64,000 nt of DNA from Moringa oleifera (taxonomy: Eukaryota > Streptophyta > Magnoliopsida > Brassicales > Moringaceae): positions 620,001 to 684,000 of the forward strand of contig JAJFZO010000113.1 in NCBI GenBank assembly GCA_021397835.1, read 5' to 3'. The notes beneath the pieces are model-generated. The model worked only from the letters and a program-made list of their open reading frames with translations. It had not been told where the DNA came from and ran no database searches. The translations under genes were made by a program, and so were the position numbers. Below are positions 1-11,345 of this stretch, piece after piece. How positions within the stretch are numbered: the stretch's first letter is position 1; each line of letters opens with the position of its first letter.

Positions 1-1345
1 TCATTAATTTTTAGGATAGATGACATATCAAACTCACTTATGTCTTAGCCCCAATTAATTAGTAAGCTTAAATAAATTTTAGGCATAATCATTTATTAAG
101 TCCAATTATATATTAAATCATTTTATTATTAAGCCAAATTAACTCTTAGGCAATATTAAATCTTATTCCTAATAAATTATTAAACATAATTAATTATTTT
201 TAGGCCCAATTAACTATTGGGTTCAAGTACACCTTAGATCCAATATTTTATTCAACCCAATTACGTATCGTGCTTATTGTTTATTGAGCTTAATTATCTA
301 TTAAACTCAATTTTTTGTCAAAGTTAAAATATTTTTATTAAAGACTCAGTTAATTATTTAACTGAACGAATTACTAGGCACAATGAATTATTAGTTCCAA
401 TTAGATATTATGCTTATTTATTCATTAAGCCCATATCTTAAGCCCAATTTTTTATAAATCTCAATGAAATCTTTGGATCAATTAATTATTTTTCACTATA
501 AATTGTTAGACCCAATTACACATCAAATTCAATTATTTTTATGGTCAAATTAATATATAGTAGGCTAAATTTCTTCTAGGATTGATTTATTTCCCAGTTT
601 CACGTCAAATAGACTCAATTATTCTTAAGACATTATTTATTGTTAGATCAAAATATCTATTGGACCCAATAATATTTTAAATTTAATTAAAATTTGAGTC
701 TAATTATATCTTAGGCTTAATTTTTTCCTAGGTTTAATTGTTTTTTAAGCCAATGCATGCTAGGTCCAATTAATTATTAGCCTTATTATTTTTAAATTCA
801 ATTAATTATTCGATCCAATAATATTTTTGATCTAATTTTATATTAAGCTCATTTAATTCTTAGTTTCAATTATATATTAAGCTTAATTATTTATTAAAAT
901 CAATTATATATTAAACTTAATTTTTAATTAGATGCAATTAATCCTTAGGTACAATTAAATATTAACCTCAATTAAGTCTTTATCTCAATTAGTAATTAGG
1001 TTAAATTAATTTCTAGGCTCAACTACATCTTACACATACTTAATTGTGGAGCCTAATTTTTAGGGCTGATTATATGTTTACGCCCAATTAATTATTAGGC
1101 TTGATTAATCAAGTCCAATTATTTATAAGGCATAATTATATCTAGGTTGAATTCATTCTTCAGCCCAATTATTTATTGGGCTCACTCATTCTAAGCCCAA
1201 TTTGTTATTACATGCAGTTATATCTCAAGGTTAATTAATTATTGGACCTAATTATATTTTAGATATAATTATTTATTTGACCTATTTCATTCCTGGGATC
1301 AATTATATATTAAACTATATTATTTGTTAGGCCCAACTTTATTCG
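1..1345 (+). repeat. 17-bp satellite array, forward orientation
   Basis: Continuous degenerate monomers with consensus about TTAGGCCCAATTAATTA. The TTAG/TTAA step recurs about every 17 bp. The block is paralogous to 23,427-24,860 and 50,505-51,930: all three begin with a TTTTTAGGATAGATGACATA landmark followed by the same order of variant monomers. This copy is clearly more diverged than the other two are from each other. No coding frame is seen. The block ends where the shared order breaks after a TTGTTAGGCCCAA monomer. Confidence 0.85.
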
Positions 1346-2235
1346 AAATTTAATAGAAAATAATATAGTTTTCTCAAGAATTACTTTTTCATATAATTAA
1401 TTAATTTTTAATTTTTAATGGTATTGCTAGCCGCCTTGATTTAATTATGCTTATTCATGTGAATACCACCCAAGTGCACACAAAAAGAAAAAATATTTAA
1501 TTGTGATTTGAAATAGTTTATTTTTAAAAATTAAGTGATTAATATATATCATTATCAGCTTTGAAATTTTCAATTCAAAACAAATGAATTAAAGAGATAA
1601 CTAAATAGGAATTTTGCAAAGCAAAAAAATTGAATAAAGGTTATGAAAACCATATTTGAGACTTTCTTTCATAATTTTGAAACAATTTCAAATATAAATT
1701 TAAATTAAATTATATTTCGAGTTTGAGATGATTTACTCAATAATACAATAATAGCAAGTTAATCAATGAACAACAAACTAAAAATTAAATGATATTATAG
1801 ATCATTGGATTAATGAAAAAGATTAATCTAATATTATTATATTCTTTTTTATCCTTATTCTCATGTTAGATTGAAAGACAATATGAAAATTATTTAATTT
1901 TAAATTTAATTATATTTCATAAAAATTTAATTTAATTAAATATATTTTATCAAAACTTAATTTAATTAATTATAATTTTTAATATTATGTAATTTCATCG
2001 AGAATAAGATTCAATAATTTAATAATTATTATTAAGATAAAGATCAAAATAAACTTCATATTATTTACATGCTTACAGTTTTTTCACACCAATTCTACCC
2101 ATAAAATATCTATTTGATATAAGTGACTTTTAGTTTTTTTTATATATAGAAACAATTCAAATTAGTCATTTTGTACCATGGATTTTAATTTTAAATTTGT
2201 AACAAACATGAAAAAATATACAATTAAATCTTGAC
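1346..2235. other. AT-rich non-satellite spacer (module Y, copy 1)
   Basis: The 17-bp periodicity stops and the sequence becomes A- and T-tract rich without tandem structure. From about 1,710 to 2,220 it aligns by eye with 6,265-6,810; both contain GAGTTTGAGATGATTTACTC and GTAATTTCATCGAGAA. The first 350 bp have no counterpart that I found in the window. No open frame of note is present. It is probably a decayed transposable-element or intergenic fragment. Confidence 0.6.
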
Positions 2236-2493
2236 CTCAAGTAAGTCTGTTTCTTAAGGCTAATTATAAGTTAGGGCCAATTAATTATTAGGCTTGCTTA
2301 ATGAAGTCTAATTATTTATAAGGCATAATTATATGTTAAGTTTAATTATCATTTTAGGTCTAATTATATCTAGGTTGAATTTACTCTTTAGCAAAATTAT
2401 TTATTGGACTTACATATGCTAAGCCCAATTTGTTATTAAATGCAGTTATATCTCAAGGTTAATTAATTATTTTAGATATGATTATTTATTTAA
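2236..2493 (+). repeat. 17-bp satellite array, short forward block
   Basis: Short stretch of forward monomers, including a TTAGGCTTGCTTAATGAAG variant and a TTGTTATTAAATGCAGTTA variant. Both recur just before the other two copies of the 1.9-kb insert (about 33.0-33.18 and 60.0-60.23 kb), so the flank was duplicated together with the insert. Confidence 0.75.
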
Positions 2494-2833
2494 CTAGTCA
2501 CTCATAGATTCTGACTTAGATATTTAGGCGAAATCCAACTCGTTTCATTTGTGAACCCATACTTTTTACAGTATTTTGCTGAAGCTTTACAAGTATAACG
2601 CGGTGGCTATGTGCCATGCTTTGATTTTCAAACAGTCTAGTTAGAGATCTTCCCTTACTTTTTTTGTTTCTTCTTGTTTTAATTCAATCTGCTCTCTCAA
2701 AAAAGAGGAGGTTTTGAGAGATAAAAGAAAACAGAGAAAGGGAGAAGGAAGAAAGTGTGAAAGACGTGAATTTTATTGTTTAAATAAGGTACCAACGGTC
2801 ATATTTTAAAAACATGTATAGAACATGTTTTAT

Positions 2834-2882
2834 AAATCAAAAAACTATACATGTATAAAACATATATAGTTTTTTGATTTAA
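2834..2882. repeat. hairpin (inverted repeat) in insert X, copy A
   Basis: AAATCAAAAAACTATACATG is followed within a few bases by its near-perfect reverse complement ending in TAGTTTTTTGATTT. Arms are about 18-20 bp with a loop of a few bases. The palindrome is retained in all three copies of insert X although the loop differs. A related ACATGT...ACATGT repeat lies just upstream. Confidence 0.7.
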
Positions 2883-3225
2883 ATAAAAATAATAATTTAT
2901 TATTTTTAAAATTAAAATATTTTTTAATTTTAAAATATTTAATTTAATCAAAAATATAAACTATTTAAAATTCAAATTTTATTTAAAAAATTAAAAACAC
3001 AAATAAAATTATAAAGTCATAAATATATTTAAAAATAATATTGATTATTATAATTTAGTAATTAATTTTTATTAATGTTTACTACTGTTGGAAGTCGATG
3101 GAGGGTGAGATTCTAATAGGATCTAACTCATATTAAAAGCTGCAAGATCTAAAAGTTGTAAACGATCTCCAACTTGCAGGATGAGCCATGGAACCCTAGT
3201 TTAGAGATGAATATACAGTCATTGC

Positions 3226-3693
3226 CTAGATAACGATGGTGATAAAGACAAAGGATGCTAATGATATTATTAAATTATAGTCCTTTTGAATTATACTCTG
3301 ATGTTCTTTAAGAATAATTGACAAGCCAAGCTGCTTTGCCGTAAGCCTATCTACTAGAGGTGAATCATGGGAAATTTCTATCGTGCTCTATGAAGGTCTA
3401 TACTCGAAAGAACCCATATTGTGGGAGTGAAGAAAATGTTTTATTGCCATGCTTATTGCTTGTAGGATCTCCAACAGATTGATTATACAATGTGATTTGA
3501 TGAAAAAGCAATGGGTTTTGCTTCTGAGTGAAGAGTTCATCCCGCACAGAGTGATAGTAAGTGACAAAGTGGTGAGAGCGAGAACGGCCTAATCTGGATT
3601 CGAAAATCTTGAATTTGGTAATGGTACGCTTTGGATCTCGAAAATGAAAAAGACTACAAGATACACAGCCTTATACCACTCTTGATGGAGGTC
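3226..3693 (-). pseudogene. decayed exon-like frame in insert X, copy A
   Basis: On the minus strand this aligns codon by codon with the frame in copies B and C. It begins DLHQEWYKAVYLVVFFIFEI and retains segments such as HNMGSF and SLASFVFI. It differs from B and C by in-frame stops (one near the AVLALTT segment, one after HNMGSFEYRPS), by frameshifts, and by about 21 extra bases before the HDSPLVD segment. The codon that is a TAG stop in copies B and C is CGG here, so that stop arose on the B/C lineage. I do not recognise the protein family. The frame shared between diverged copies suggests an ancestral coding exon, but the present sequence cannot encode it. Confidence 0.45.
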
Positions 3694-3791
3694 CATAAGA
3701 CCTAATCATTTTCATTGAGATGACCATGTTTTTTTATCACTCATAAATGATAATATCAGCTCCTTATTAACGCACAATTATGATTCATTTA

Positions 3792-3814
3792 ATATATATA
3801 TATATATATATATA
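3792..3814. repeat. (TA)n microsatellite
   Basis: Uninterrupted TA dinucleotide run inside the AT-rich right half of insert X. The orthologous run is shorter in copy B (34,469-34,484) and shorter again in copy C (about 61,508-61,518), as expected for slippage. Confidence 0.9.
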
Positions 3815-4083
3815 ATTATTTTAAGGAATTTTAAACTCACATCTGCCATTTAATATATTAAATATATATAATAATATTTTTCAAAACATTAATATTAAAT
3901 ATATTATAAATATAAAGTTTTAAAAAATATGAATATCGATAAATTTCATTTATAGCATCTTAAATTTTCAATTTAATAATACTTATTCATTAAAATTTAA
4001 TATTGATTGATAATATTTTATTTTTATTTTTAAACTAAATAGTTATGTTAATAAATAATATAATTTTAAATTTATGCATCCAG

Positions 4084-4102
4084 ATATATATATATATATA
4101 TA
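4084..4102. repeat. (AT)n microsatellite
   Basis: Second uninterrupted AT dinucleotide run in insert X copy A. Copies B and C have only an imperfect AGATAAATATATAA at this place. Confidence 0.85.
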
Positions 4103-4440
4103 ATTTAAAATTATTTATGATACACTATAATTAAAAAAATTTCATCGTCGATAATATCATAAGACTAATAAATTTTATTTAAAATGTTTGAATTGACTAT
4201 AACATAATTTAATATTATAAGTCTCCAAAACATAAAAAGACTAATAAACCGTATTGTCACGTTTTGTTTTTTGAAAACAAAACAGCAGATGTGCATATAA
4301 GATTATTATTTTTTTCACTATCATATTATATAAGTAAAGTTTAATACACTTAATGGAAATTAAATAATTGTTATTCAAATATTGAAAAAATACAATAGGA
4401 TATTTCAAGATACTTTAACATCATGCTAAAAAGGTAATGC

Positions 4441-6255
4441 TTATTTATTAAACATGGTATAACTATATCTGATGCCTAATTTTTTATTAAGCTCAATCAA
4501 AATCTTATGTTCAATTTGTTATTAATCCCAATGAATTGCTGGACCAAATGAATTCTTAAGCTAAATTATACATTAGACATAATTTTTTTAGCCCAATTAA
4601 CACATACATTATGTACAATTTATTCCTAAGCCTAATTTTTTCGCGGGTTCATACATGACATACCCAATTAATTATGAGACCTAATAAATTTTAGGCTCAA
4701 CTAATTACTATGTCTAATTATTTGTCTAGTTTAATTATAACTGATCCAAAATTTCATAAAATCCCATTATATATTGACCTAATAATATCAAACTAATTTC
4801 ACATTTAATTATATCTTAGGCTATATAAGTTTGACACAAATATATGTCAAACTATTTTTTTGAGCTCATGCATGTTACCTAATTAATTCGGGCATATTTA
4901 GCCCAATTTAAGATTAGGCACAATTAAATACTTGGTCCAACTAATTCTTAAATCCAATTAAATCTCAAACTCAATTAATTGTTAGGACCAATTAATTATT
5001 TGGTCCAATTAATTGTTAAACTCAATTAAATCTTAGAAAAAGTTATTTATTAGGCACAACCAATTAACTTTTTCCTTAATTACTAAATGTTAGGCCCAAC
5101 TAGTTATTAAACATAATGAATTATTATGCTCAATTATATCTTAAGTCTAATTATAATTTGAATTCATGCATGCTATGTCCGATTATATTTTAAGTCTAAT
5201 TATAAAATAAGACTTATAATTTATTATACTTTATTATATACTAAGCTCAATTCTTTATTAGTGTCAATTAAATTTTAAGTCAAATTAATTCTTAATCACA
5301 ATTAAATCTTGGATTCAATTAATTATTAGGCCTAATTAATCATTTGATCCAATCATTGATCTCAATTATATTGCAAGCCTAAATATATCTTAGTTTCTGT
5401 TAATTATTATACTCAAAAATTATTTTAGGCCCAATGGCATATAAGCCCACCTCGGGTCCAACTAATTTTTATGAAAAATTTACATCTTAGGCCCAATTAA
5501 TTATTAGATTAGATCACTTGTGAGACCCAATCATTTGTTAGGTTTAAAAAATTGTTAGGCTCAATTATATCTTAAATCTAATATTTTATTTGGTCAATTA
5601 TATTGTTTATTTATCATGCTCAATTACAAATTAAATCCAATTAAGATTTCAGCTCAAACAATTATTTAACCTAATTAATTGTTAGGTCTAATTAATTATT
5701 AGGTCCAATTACACATTAATCTCAGTTATTATTAAGCTTATTCTTAGGCCAAATTATACATTAAGCTTAATGTTTTTTTTATGTGCAATTTAATCTTAGA
5801 CCTAATTAATTATTTGGTTCAATAAATTATTTAGTCTAATTAACTACTAAGCTCAATTACATCTTAGACCTAATTTGTTTTTAGCCCAATTAATATATGT
5901 TAGCCTTAATTTGCTCTTAGGCTAAATTATTTCTGAATTTCATGCACTATATACTCAATTATACCTTCAACGCTATTATTAACTATTAGACCTAATTATA
6001 TTGAGCTGAAATACTTGTGAGACTCATGTCAAATTATAATTTCGGTTCAACTATATATCAGGTGCAAATTGTCTCTAGGTCTAATTATAATTTGGATTCA
6101 ATTATATCTTAGGCCCAAATTGTTCCAAGGTTTAAATATTTGTTGTGCCCATACACACTAAGCCCAATTATATCTTCAATTCAAATAATTATTTTTTCCA
6201 ATTATATTGTAGCCACAATTATGTACTAAGCCCATTTTTTCCTTATGCCCAATTA
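4441..6255 (+). repeat. 17-bp satellite array, forward orientation
   Basis: Forward monomers throughout. It is paralogous to 35,111-36,780 and 62,151-63,455, with the same order of variant monomers, for example a GGACCAATTAATTATTTGG run and a TAATTAACTACTAAGCTC run. It contains several CATGCATG landmarks (4,867 and 5,165). No gene is seen. Confidence 0.8.
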
Positions 6256-7440
6256 TATGTCCAATTATATTTTGAGTTTGAGATGATTTACTCAATAATG
6301 CACTAATAGTAAGCTAATTAATGAACAACTAACTATCTCTAACACCAAAAAAAAAAAAAAAAGTTTATATGGCTTAATTTTAAAAAATTAAATGATATTA
6401 TTATATTCTTTTTTATATCCTTATTCTCATTGTGATTGAAAGATAATATGAAAATTATTTAATTTTAGATTTAATTATATTTCATAAAAATTTTATTTAA
6501 TTAATTATATTTCATCAAAATTTAATTTAATTAATTAAAATTTTTAATATTATGTAATTTCATCGAGAACAACATTCAACAATTTAATAATTAATATTAA
6601 GATAAAGATCAAAATAAACTTTATATTTTTCATATTTTTTACAATTTTCAATCAAGTTCTTATAGTTTTTTCACACAAATTCTACACGTAAAAAAACTAT
6701 TTGATCTAAATTGACTTACTTTTATTTTTTCATATAGAAACAATTCAAGTTAGTGATTATGTACAATAGATTTTAATTTTAAATTTGTAACAAACATGAA
6801 AAATCTACAATAAAAAATCAAAATTTTTGAGTATTGAAAATATATATTTTAAAATTTTTAATATTAAATTTTTTTAAAATCATGAAAATAACTTTACTAT
6901 TAAAAAATTCTAAAAATATTTTTGATGGTATCTTGAATATTTATTTACATTTTTTATAAATTTCAAGACATATTTCCATGTACAATATCATTTATTTGAA
7001 TAATTAATTTAAAAAAATTAGAGACAATATTTAATTTAGACTAAATTAAAAAGTTTATATGTAAAATTGACAGAAGAAATATAAAACTTGATTAAAAATC
7101 TCAAATAATACTATTTAATAAGTTTAAATATTTTAATATTATTGTAATATATAATAAAATATAAAAATAATATAAAAAATATAAAATAGTGTTACTTAAA
7201 CTTTTGAATGATAAATAAATCTTTACTATTAAAAAGTTACCAAACAAATTTTGATGAAATAGTTTGTAAAATAAATTTAGCATATCTATTTTTTATATTA
7301 AAAACGTAAAACAAAACCTCCCAATCAAATGAAGTTTCTTTCTCATTCAAGTTTAAAAAAAAAAAAAAGAGATAAATCACCTAAGTTCAAAGATGCTCTA
7401 ACATCATGCTGCAAAGGTAATGCTTATTTATTAAACATGG
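6256..7440. other. AT-rich non-satellite spacer (module Y, copy 2)
   Basis: The satellite stops at a TTTGAGTTTGAGATGATTTA landmark shared with 1,710. It then continues as A/T-tract-rich sequence with two poly-A runs (6,347-6,362 and 7,355-7,368). Its last 50 bp (AACATCATGCTGCAAAGGTA and onwards) match the right end of insert X. The 61-codon minus-strand open frame at 7,101-7,283 is composed almost only of L, I, F, Y and N, as expected from AT-rich noise. It is probably an old transposon remnant. Confidence 0.55.
6347..6362. repeat. poly-A tract
   Basis: Sixteen consecutive A residues in spacer module Y copy 2. The paralogous place in copy 1 (about 1,775) has no such run. It could be slippage or the tail of a retroposed fragment; no retroposon body was identified next to it. 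Confidence 0.8.
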
Positions 7441-10400
7441 TCCAATTCTATATGTAGCTTAATTTTTTATAAAGCCCAATCAAATCTTATGCTCAATTGG
7501 TTATTAATGAATCCCAACGAATTGCTAATTACATCTTACGCATACTTAATTATAGAGCCTATTTTGTTCTTAGGGCTAATTATATGTTAGGCCCAATTAA
7601 TTATTAGGCTTGATTAATGAAGTTCAATTATTTGTAAGGCATAATTATATATTAAGTTTAATTATTATTTTAGGTCTAATTATTTCTAGTTTGAATTCAT
7701 TCTTCAGCCCAATTATTTATTGGACTCACGTGTGCTAAGCCCAATTTGTTATTAAATGCAGCTATATGTCAAGGTTAATTAATTATTCGACCTAACTATA
7801 TTTCAGATATAATTATTTATTTGATCTATTTCACTCTTAGGATCAATTATATATTAAACTATATTATTTGTTAGGCCCAATTCATTTTTAAGCAGATCAT
7901 GCATGCTACGTCTAATTATATATTGGACTCAAATAATTATTGAGTTCAATTATCTTTTAAGCCTAATTATATTTTAGAGTAAATTATTCATTAAGGCTGT
8001 TCTTTTCTTGAGCTTATTATATATTAAGATCGATATATATATATTAGGCCTCATTAATCTCATGAGTTCTTAGGTACATTTATATCTTTAGCACATTTAA
8101 TTATTAGTATTAGTTAATTGGTATGCCCAATCATATTTTCGACTCATAAACCCAATGAATTGTTATGCCTAATTATTTTTTGTACTCAATTAATATACAT
8201 TATGCCTAAACTGTTCTTAAACCCAATTATTTATCGGGTGCACAACAAACCTAAATTAAGTGTTAATCCCAATAAATATTAGGTCCAATTATATTTTGGG
8301 CTATTATACACGAAGTTCGTTTATATATTAGGCCCAATTATATCTCAATTTCAATTATAATTTGTCCATTATATCATAAACCTAATTATATATAAGGCCT
8401 AATTATATCATGTACGTAATTTTTTAAGCCCAATTAAATCTGAGTCTAATTAATTTTAAGACTATATGTCTTAGATCATATATTTGTTAGGCCCAATTAT
8501 ATATGTAGAGTTATTTTTTGGACTCATGTTAAAGTAATTAATTTAGTCCCATTGATTAATATGCCCAACTAATTCTCAAGCATAATTGATTATTATTGCC
8601 AATTAATTGTTCGATCAAATTATACACAAAGCATAATTTTTTCTTAAACCCAACAAATCTTACACCTATTAGCTATTAGGTATAACGAATTATTAGGTCT
8701 AATAAATTATTAATATCAATTACATATTCGACTTAATCAAATATTAGATCCAATTAATTTGTGAGCCCAGTTATTCTATTTCAAGTCTAATTAATTATTG
8801 TTATCAATTATATGTTAAGTTCACTTTAATTTGGTTCTAGTTATATCTTTAAGATCAATTCATTTCTCAATATAATTTATTCAATCCATGCACACTATGC
8901 TCACTTTTATTTTAAGCCCTACTAAATATTTGACCCAATTATATTTTATGTCCCAATTTTTATTAGCCTCATTTCGTACTTAAACTCAACTATAGATGAA
9001 GCTCAATTATTTATTAAACTTAATTTTATAATCTAATTTTTTATGAAGCTCAATTAAATATTCGATTCAATTAATTATTAGTCACAACTAAATATTTGAT
9101 CCAATTAATTATTAGACTCAAATGATTGTTAGGTCTAATTAATTATTTAGATCTTTAATTGTTAGGCGTAAGTACATCCCAAGTCAAATTATATTTTAGA
9201 CCCATTATACTTATTAGGCACAATTATATATGAAATTCAAATTTTTGTTAAGTCCAACTAATTTTTATGTAGAAACTTAGGCTCCATTAGCAAATTCAAT
9301 TAAATTCAAATTCCTTTTTGGATGTTAGGCTAAATTCATTCTTAAGCCCAATTATTTTTCAAGTTCATGCATGATAGATCGAATAAATTATTAGACCTTA
9401 TAGATGTTAGGCCCAATTAATTATTAGGCTTATATCTCAAGTTCGATTATATATGAAATCTAATTAAATCATATGTCTTTTTTTTGGTATAATTAATTTT
9501 ATGTCTAATTATATCTTAGGTCATACTATTTACCAAGCCCAATTACACGTCAAATTATTTTTTGAACTCATGCACATTAGCCAAATTAATTGTGTCAAAT
9601 TAAGTAATAAACCCAATTATATCTTTGACCTCACTATTTTAGACCAAATTATGTATTAAGCCTTAATTCTTATAAGGCCTAATTAAATCATAGGCCCAAC
9701 TATTTTTGATGGACTACTAACTCTTAAGATCAAATTAATTGTTGAGTCCAATTAATTGTTAGATTCAATTAAATCGTAGGCCAAATTATTTATTAGATCA
9801 AATTATATATTGATTCTTAATTTTATTATACCTAATCAAGTCATAGACCAAATCAATTATTAGGTCCAATGAGTTGCTAGGTATAATCAATATTTAATTA
9901 GGTAAATTTTAATTGAGATTAACAATCAATTGTGCTTAGCAATTCATAGTTAATCTAATTAAATTCAACCTAATTAAATATTAGATCAAATTAATTTTAT
10001 GCTCAATTAATAAGTATTAGACTCAATTAGTTATCAGGTCCAATTAATTATTAAGCTTAATTATATCTTAACTTCAATTATAATTTGGGTCCATTATATC
10101 TTAGGCTCAATTCATTTTTAAGCCCAATTATGTATATAGCTCATGCATGCTATGCCTAATTGTATATTAGGTCTAATTAAATCTTAGACTTATTAAATTT
10201 TATGTCAATTTATTTATTAGTCTCATTTGGTTATTAGACCAATTATATGGCAAGCAAAATTATTTCTCAAGTCTAATTATATATTAAGCCAAATTTTTTG
10301 TTAAGGGTCAATTCAATGTTAACCCCAATTGTATTTTAGTTCTAATTATTTATTAGTCTCATTTGGTTCTTACATCCAATTATAAACCTATTAGATTTAA

Positions 10401-11179
10401 TTATTTATTAAATCTAATTTTTTTATTCAGTTCAAATGAATCTCATTCCCCATTAATTCTTAAGCAAAATTAAATTTTATATCCAGTTAGTTATGAGACG
10501 TAATTAATTATTCAGTTTAATTAATTGTTTGACCTAATTAAATCAGTGGGCTGAAATATATTTTAAGTCTAATTATTTATTAAGCCTAATTATATATTAA
10601 GTACATTTATTTATTGAACCAAATTAAAAATGCCTAACTAATTCTTAATAAGAATTAAATTTTAGACTCATTAATTATGAAACTCAATTCAATTAACTAT
10701 TAAGCTTAATGAATTGTTTGTTCCAATTAATTGTTATGATCAATTACGCATTATACTCAATTATTTATTAGGCACATTCATTCTCATGTTCATTTACATC
10801 TTAAGCTCAATTTTTTATTAATTTTTAATTAAATTTTTGGTCAAATTAATTATTTTACTTAATAAATTTTTCGATTTAATTAATTGTTAAACTCAATTAC
10901 ATACGAAACCCAATTATTTTCATGGTTCAATTAATTCTTATGCCCATTAATACATTAATTATTTATTTGACCTATTTTATTCTTGGGCTCAGGTATATAT
11001 TAAACTATATTGTTGGTTAAGCCTGATTAAATATTGTGCTGAATTCATTTCTAGTTGGATCATCTATTATATCATAGGCTAAAATAATTATTTGATCCAT
11101 CCATATCTTAGGCCCAATTATATTTTATAGTAAATTATTTGTTAAGGCTATTTCTTTCTTAGGTTCATTATATATTAAG
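7441..11179 (+). repeat. 17-bp satellite array, forward orientation
   Basis: Forward monomers throughout. Up to about 8,128 it follows the monomer order of 24,500-25,085. It then switches to the order of 40,390-43,200, and at about 10,957 jumps to the order of 16,530 and 44,210. The mosaic therefore has at least two internal junctions. The ~1 kb present at 43,205-44,210, including an exon fragment, is absent here. No gene is seen. Confidence 0.8.
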
Positions 11180-11345
11180 ATCAAAGAAAATTTTCAGCAA
11201 AGTTACATTATTTCATTCCTAATATCGTTCCTTCAAAATATGGTATCAAGTTTGGGATTAAGGGTCAAGATTTTTGATTTAGGGTTTTAATTGTTAGCAT
11301 TTAGGCATTTGGTGTTAGGGTGTTAGGGTCTTAGCATAATTGAGA
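11180..11345. other. orientation-switch module with TTTAGGG-like repeats, copy A
   Basis: A non-satellite segment starts at ATCAAAGAAAATTTTCAGCA and passes into short telomere-like text (TTTAGGGTTTTAATTG, GTGTTAGGGTGTTAGGGTC). The satellite is forward to its left and reversed to its right. Copies lie at 16,758-16,926 and 44,432-44,598. Confidence 0.7.

Larger units (their letters stand above)
2494..4440. mobile_element. 1.9-kb unique insert X, copy A (most diverged)
   Basis: A block of normal-complexity sequence replaces the satellite between two satellite flanks. It runs from an AGTCACTCATAGATTCTGAC start to a TTTATTAAACATGG end. Copies lie at about 33,194-35,127 and 60,243-62,161. Internal order is a purine-rich GAGAGA tract, a hairpin, an AT-rich stretch, the exon-like pseudogene, then a second AT-rich stretch with (TA)n. 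No transposase, long terminal repeats or convincing target-site duplication is visible. It may be a non-autonomous element that captured gene sequence, or simply a unique segment caught up in satellite duplication. The right end also recurs at 7,389-7,440. Confidence 0.45.

Noticed and set aside
2494..4440. LTR retrotransposon identity for insert X
   Set aside because: No direct terminal repeats, primer-binding site, polypurine tract at a right-hand boundary, or gag/pol motifs could be seen.
7101..7283. 60-codon minus-strand open frame
   Set aside because: Composed almost wholly of L, I, F, Y, N and K in an AT-rich spacer; no motif, and no counterpart frame in the related spacer at 1.7-2.2 kb.
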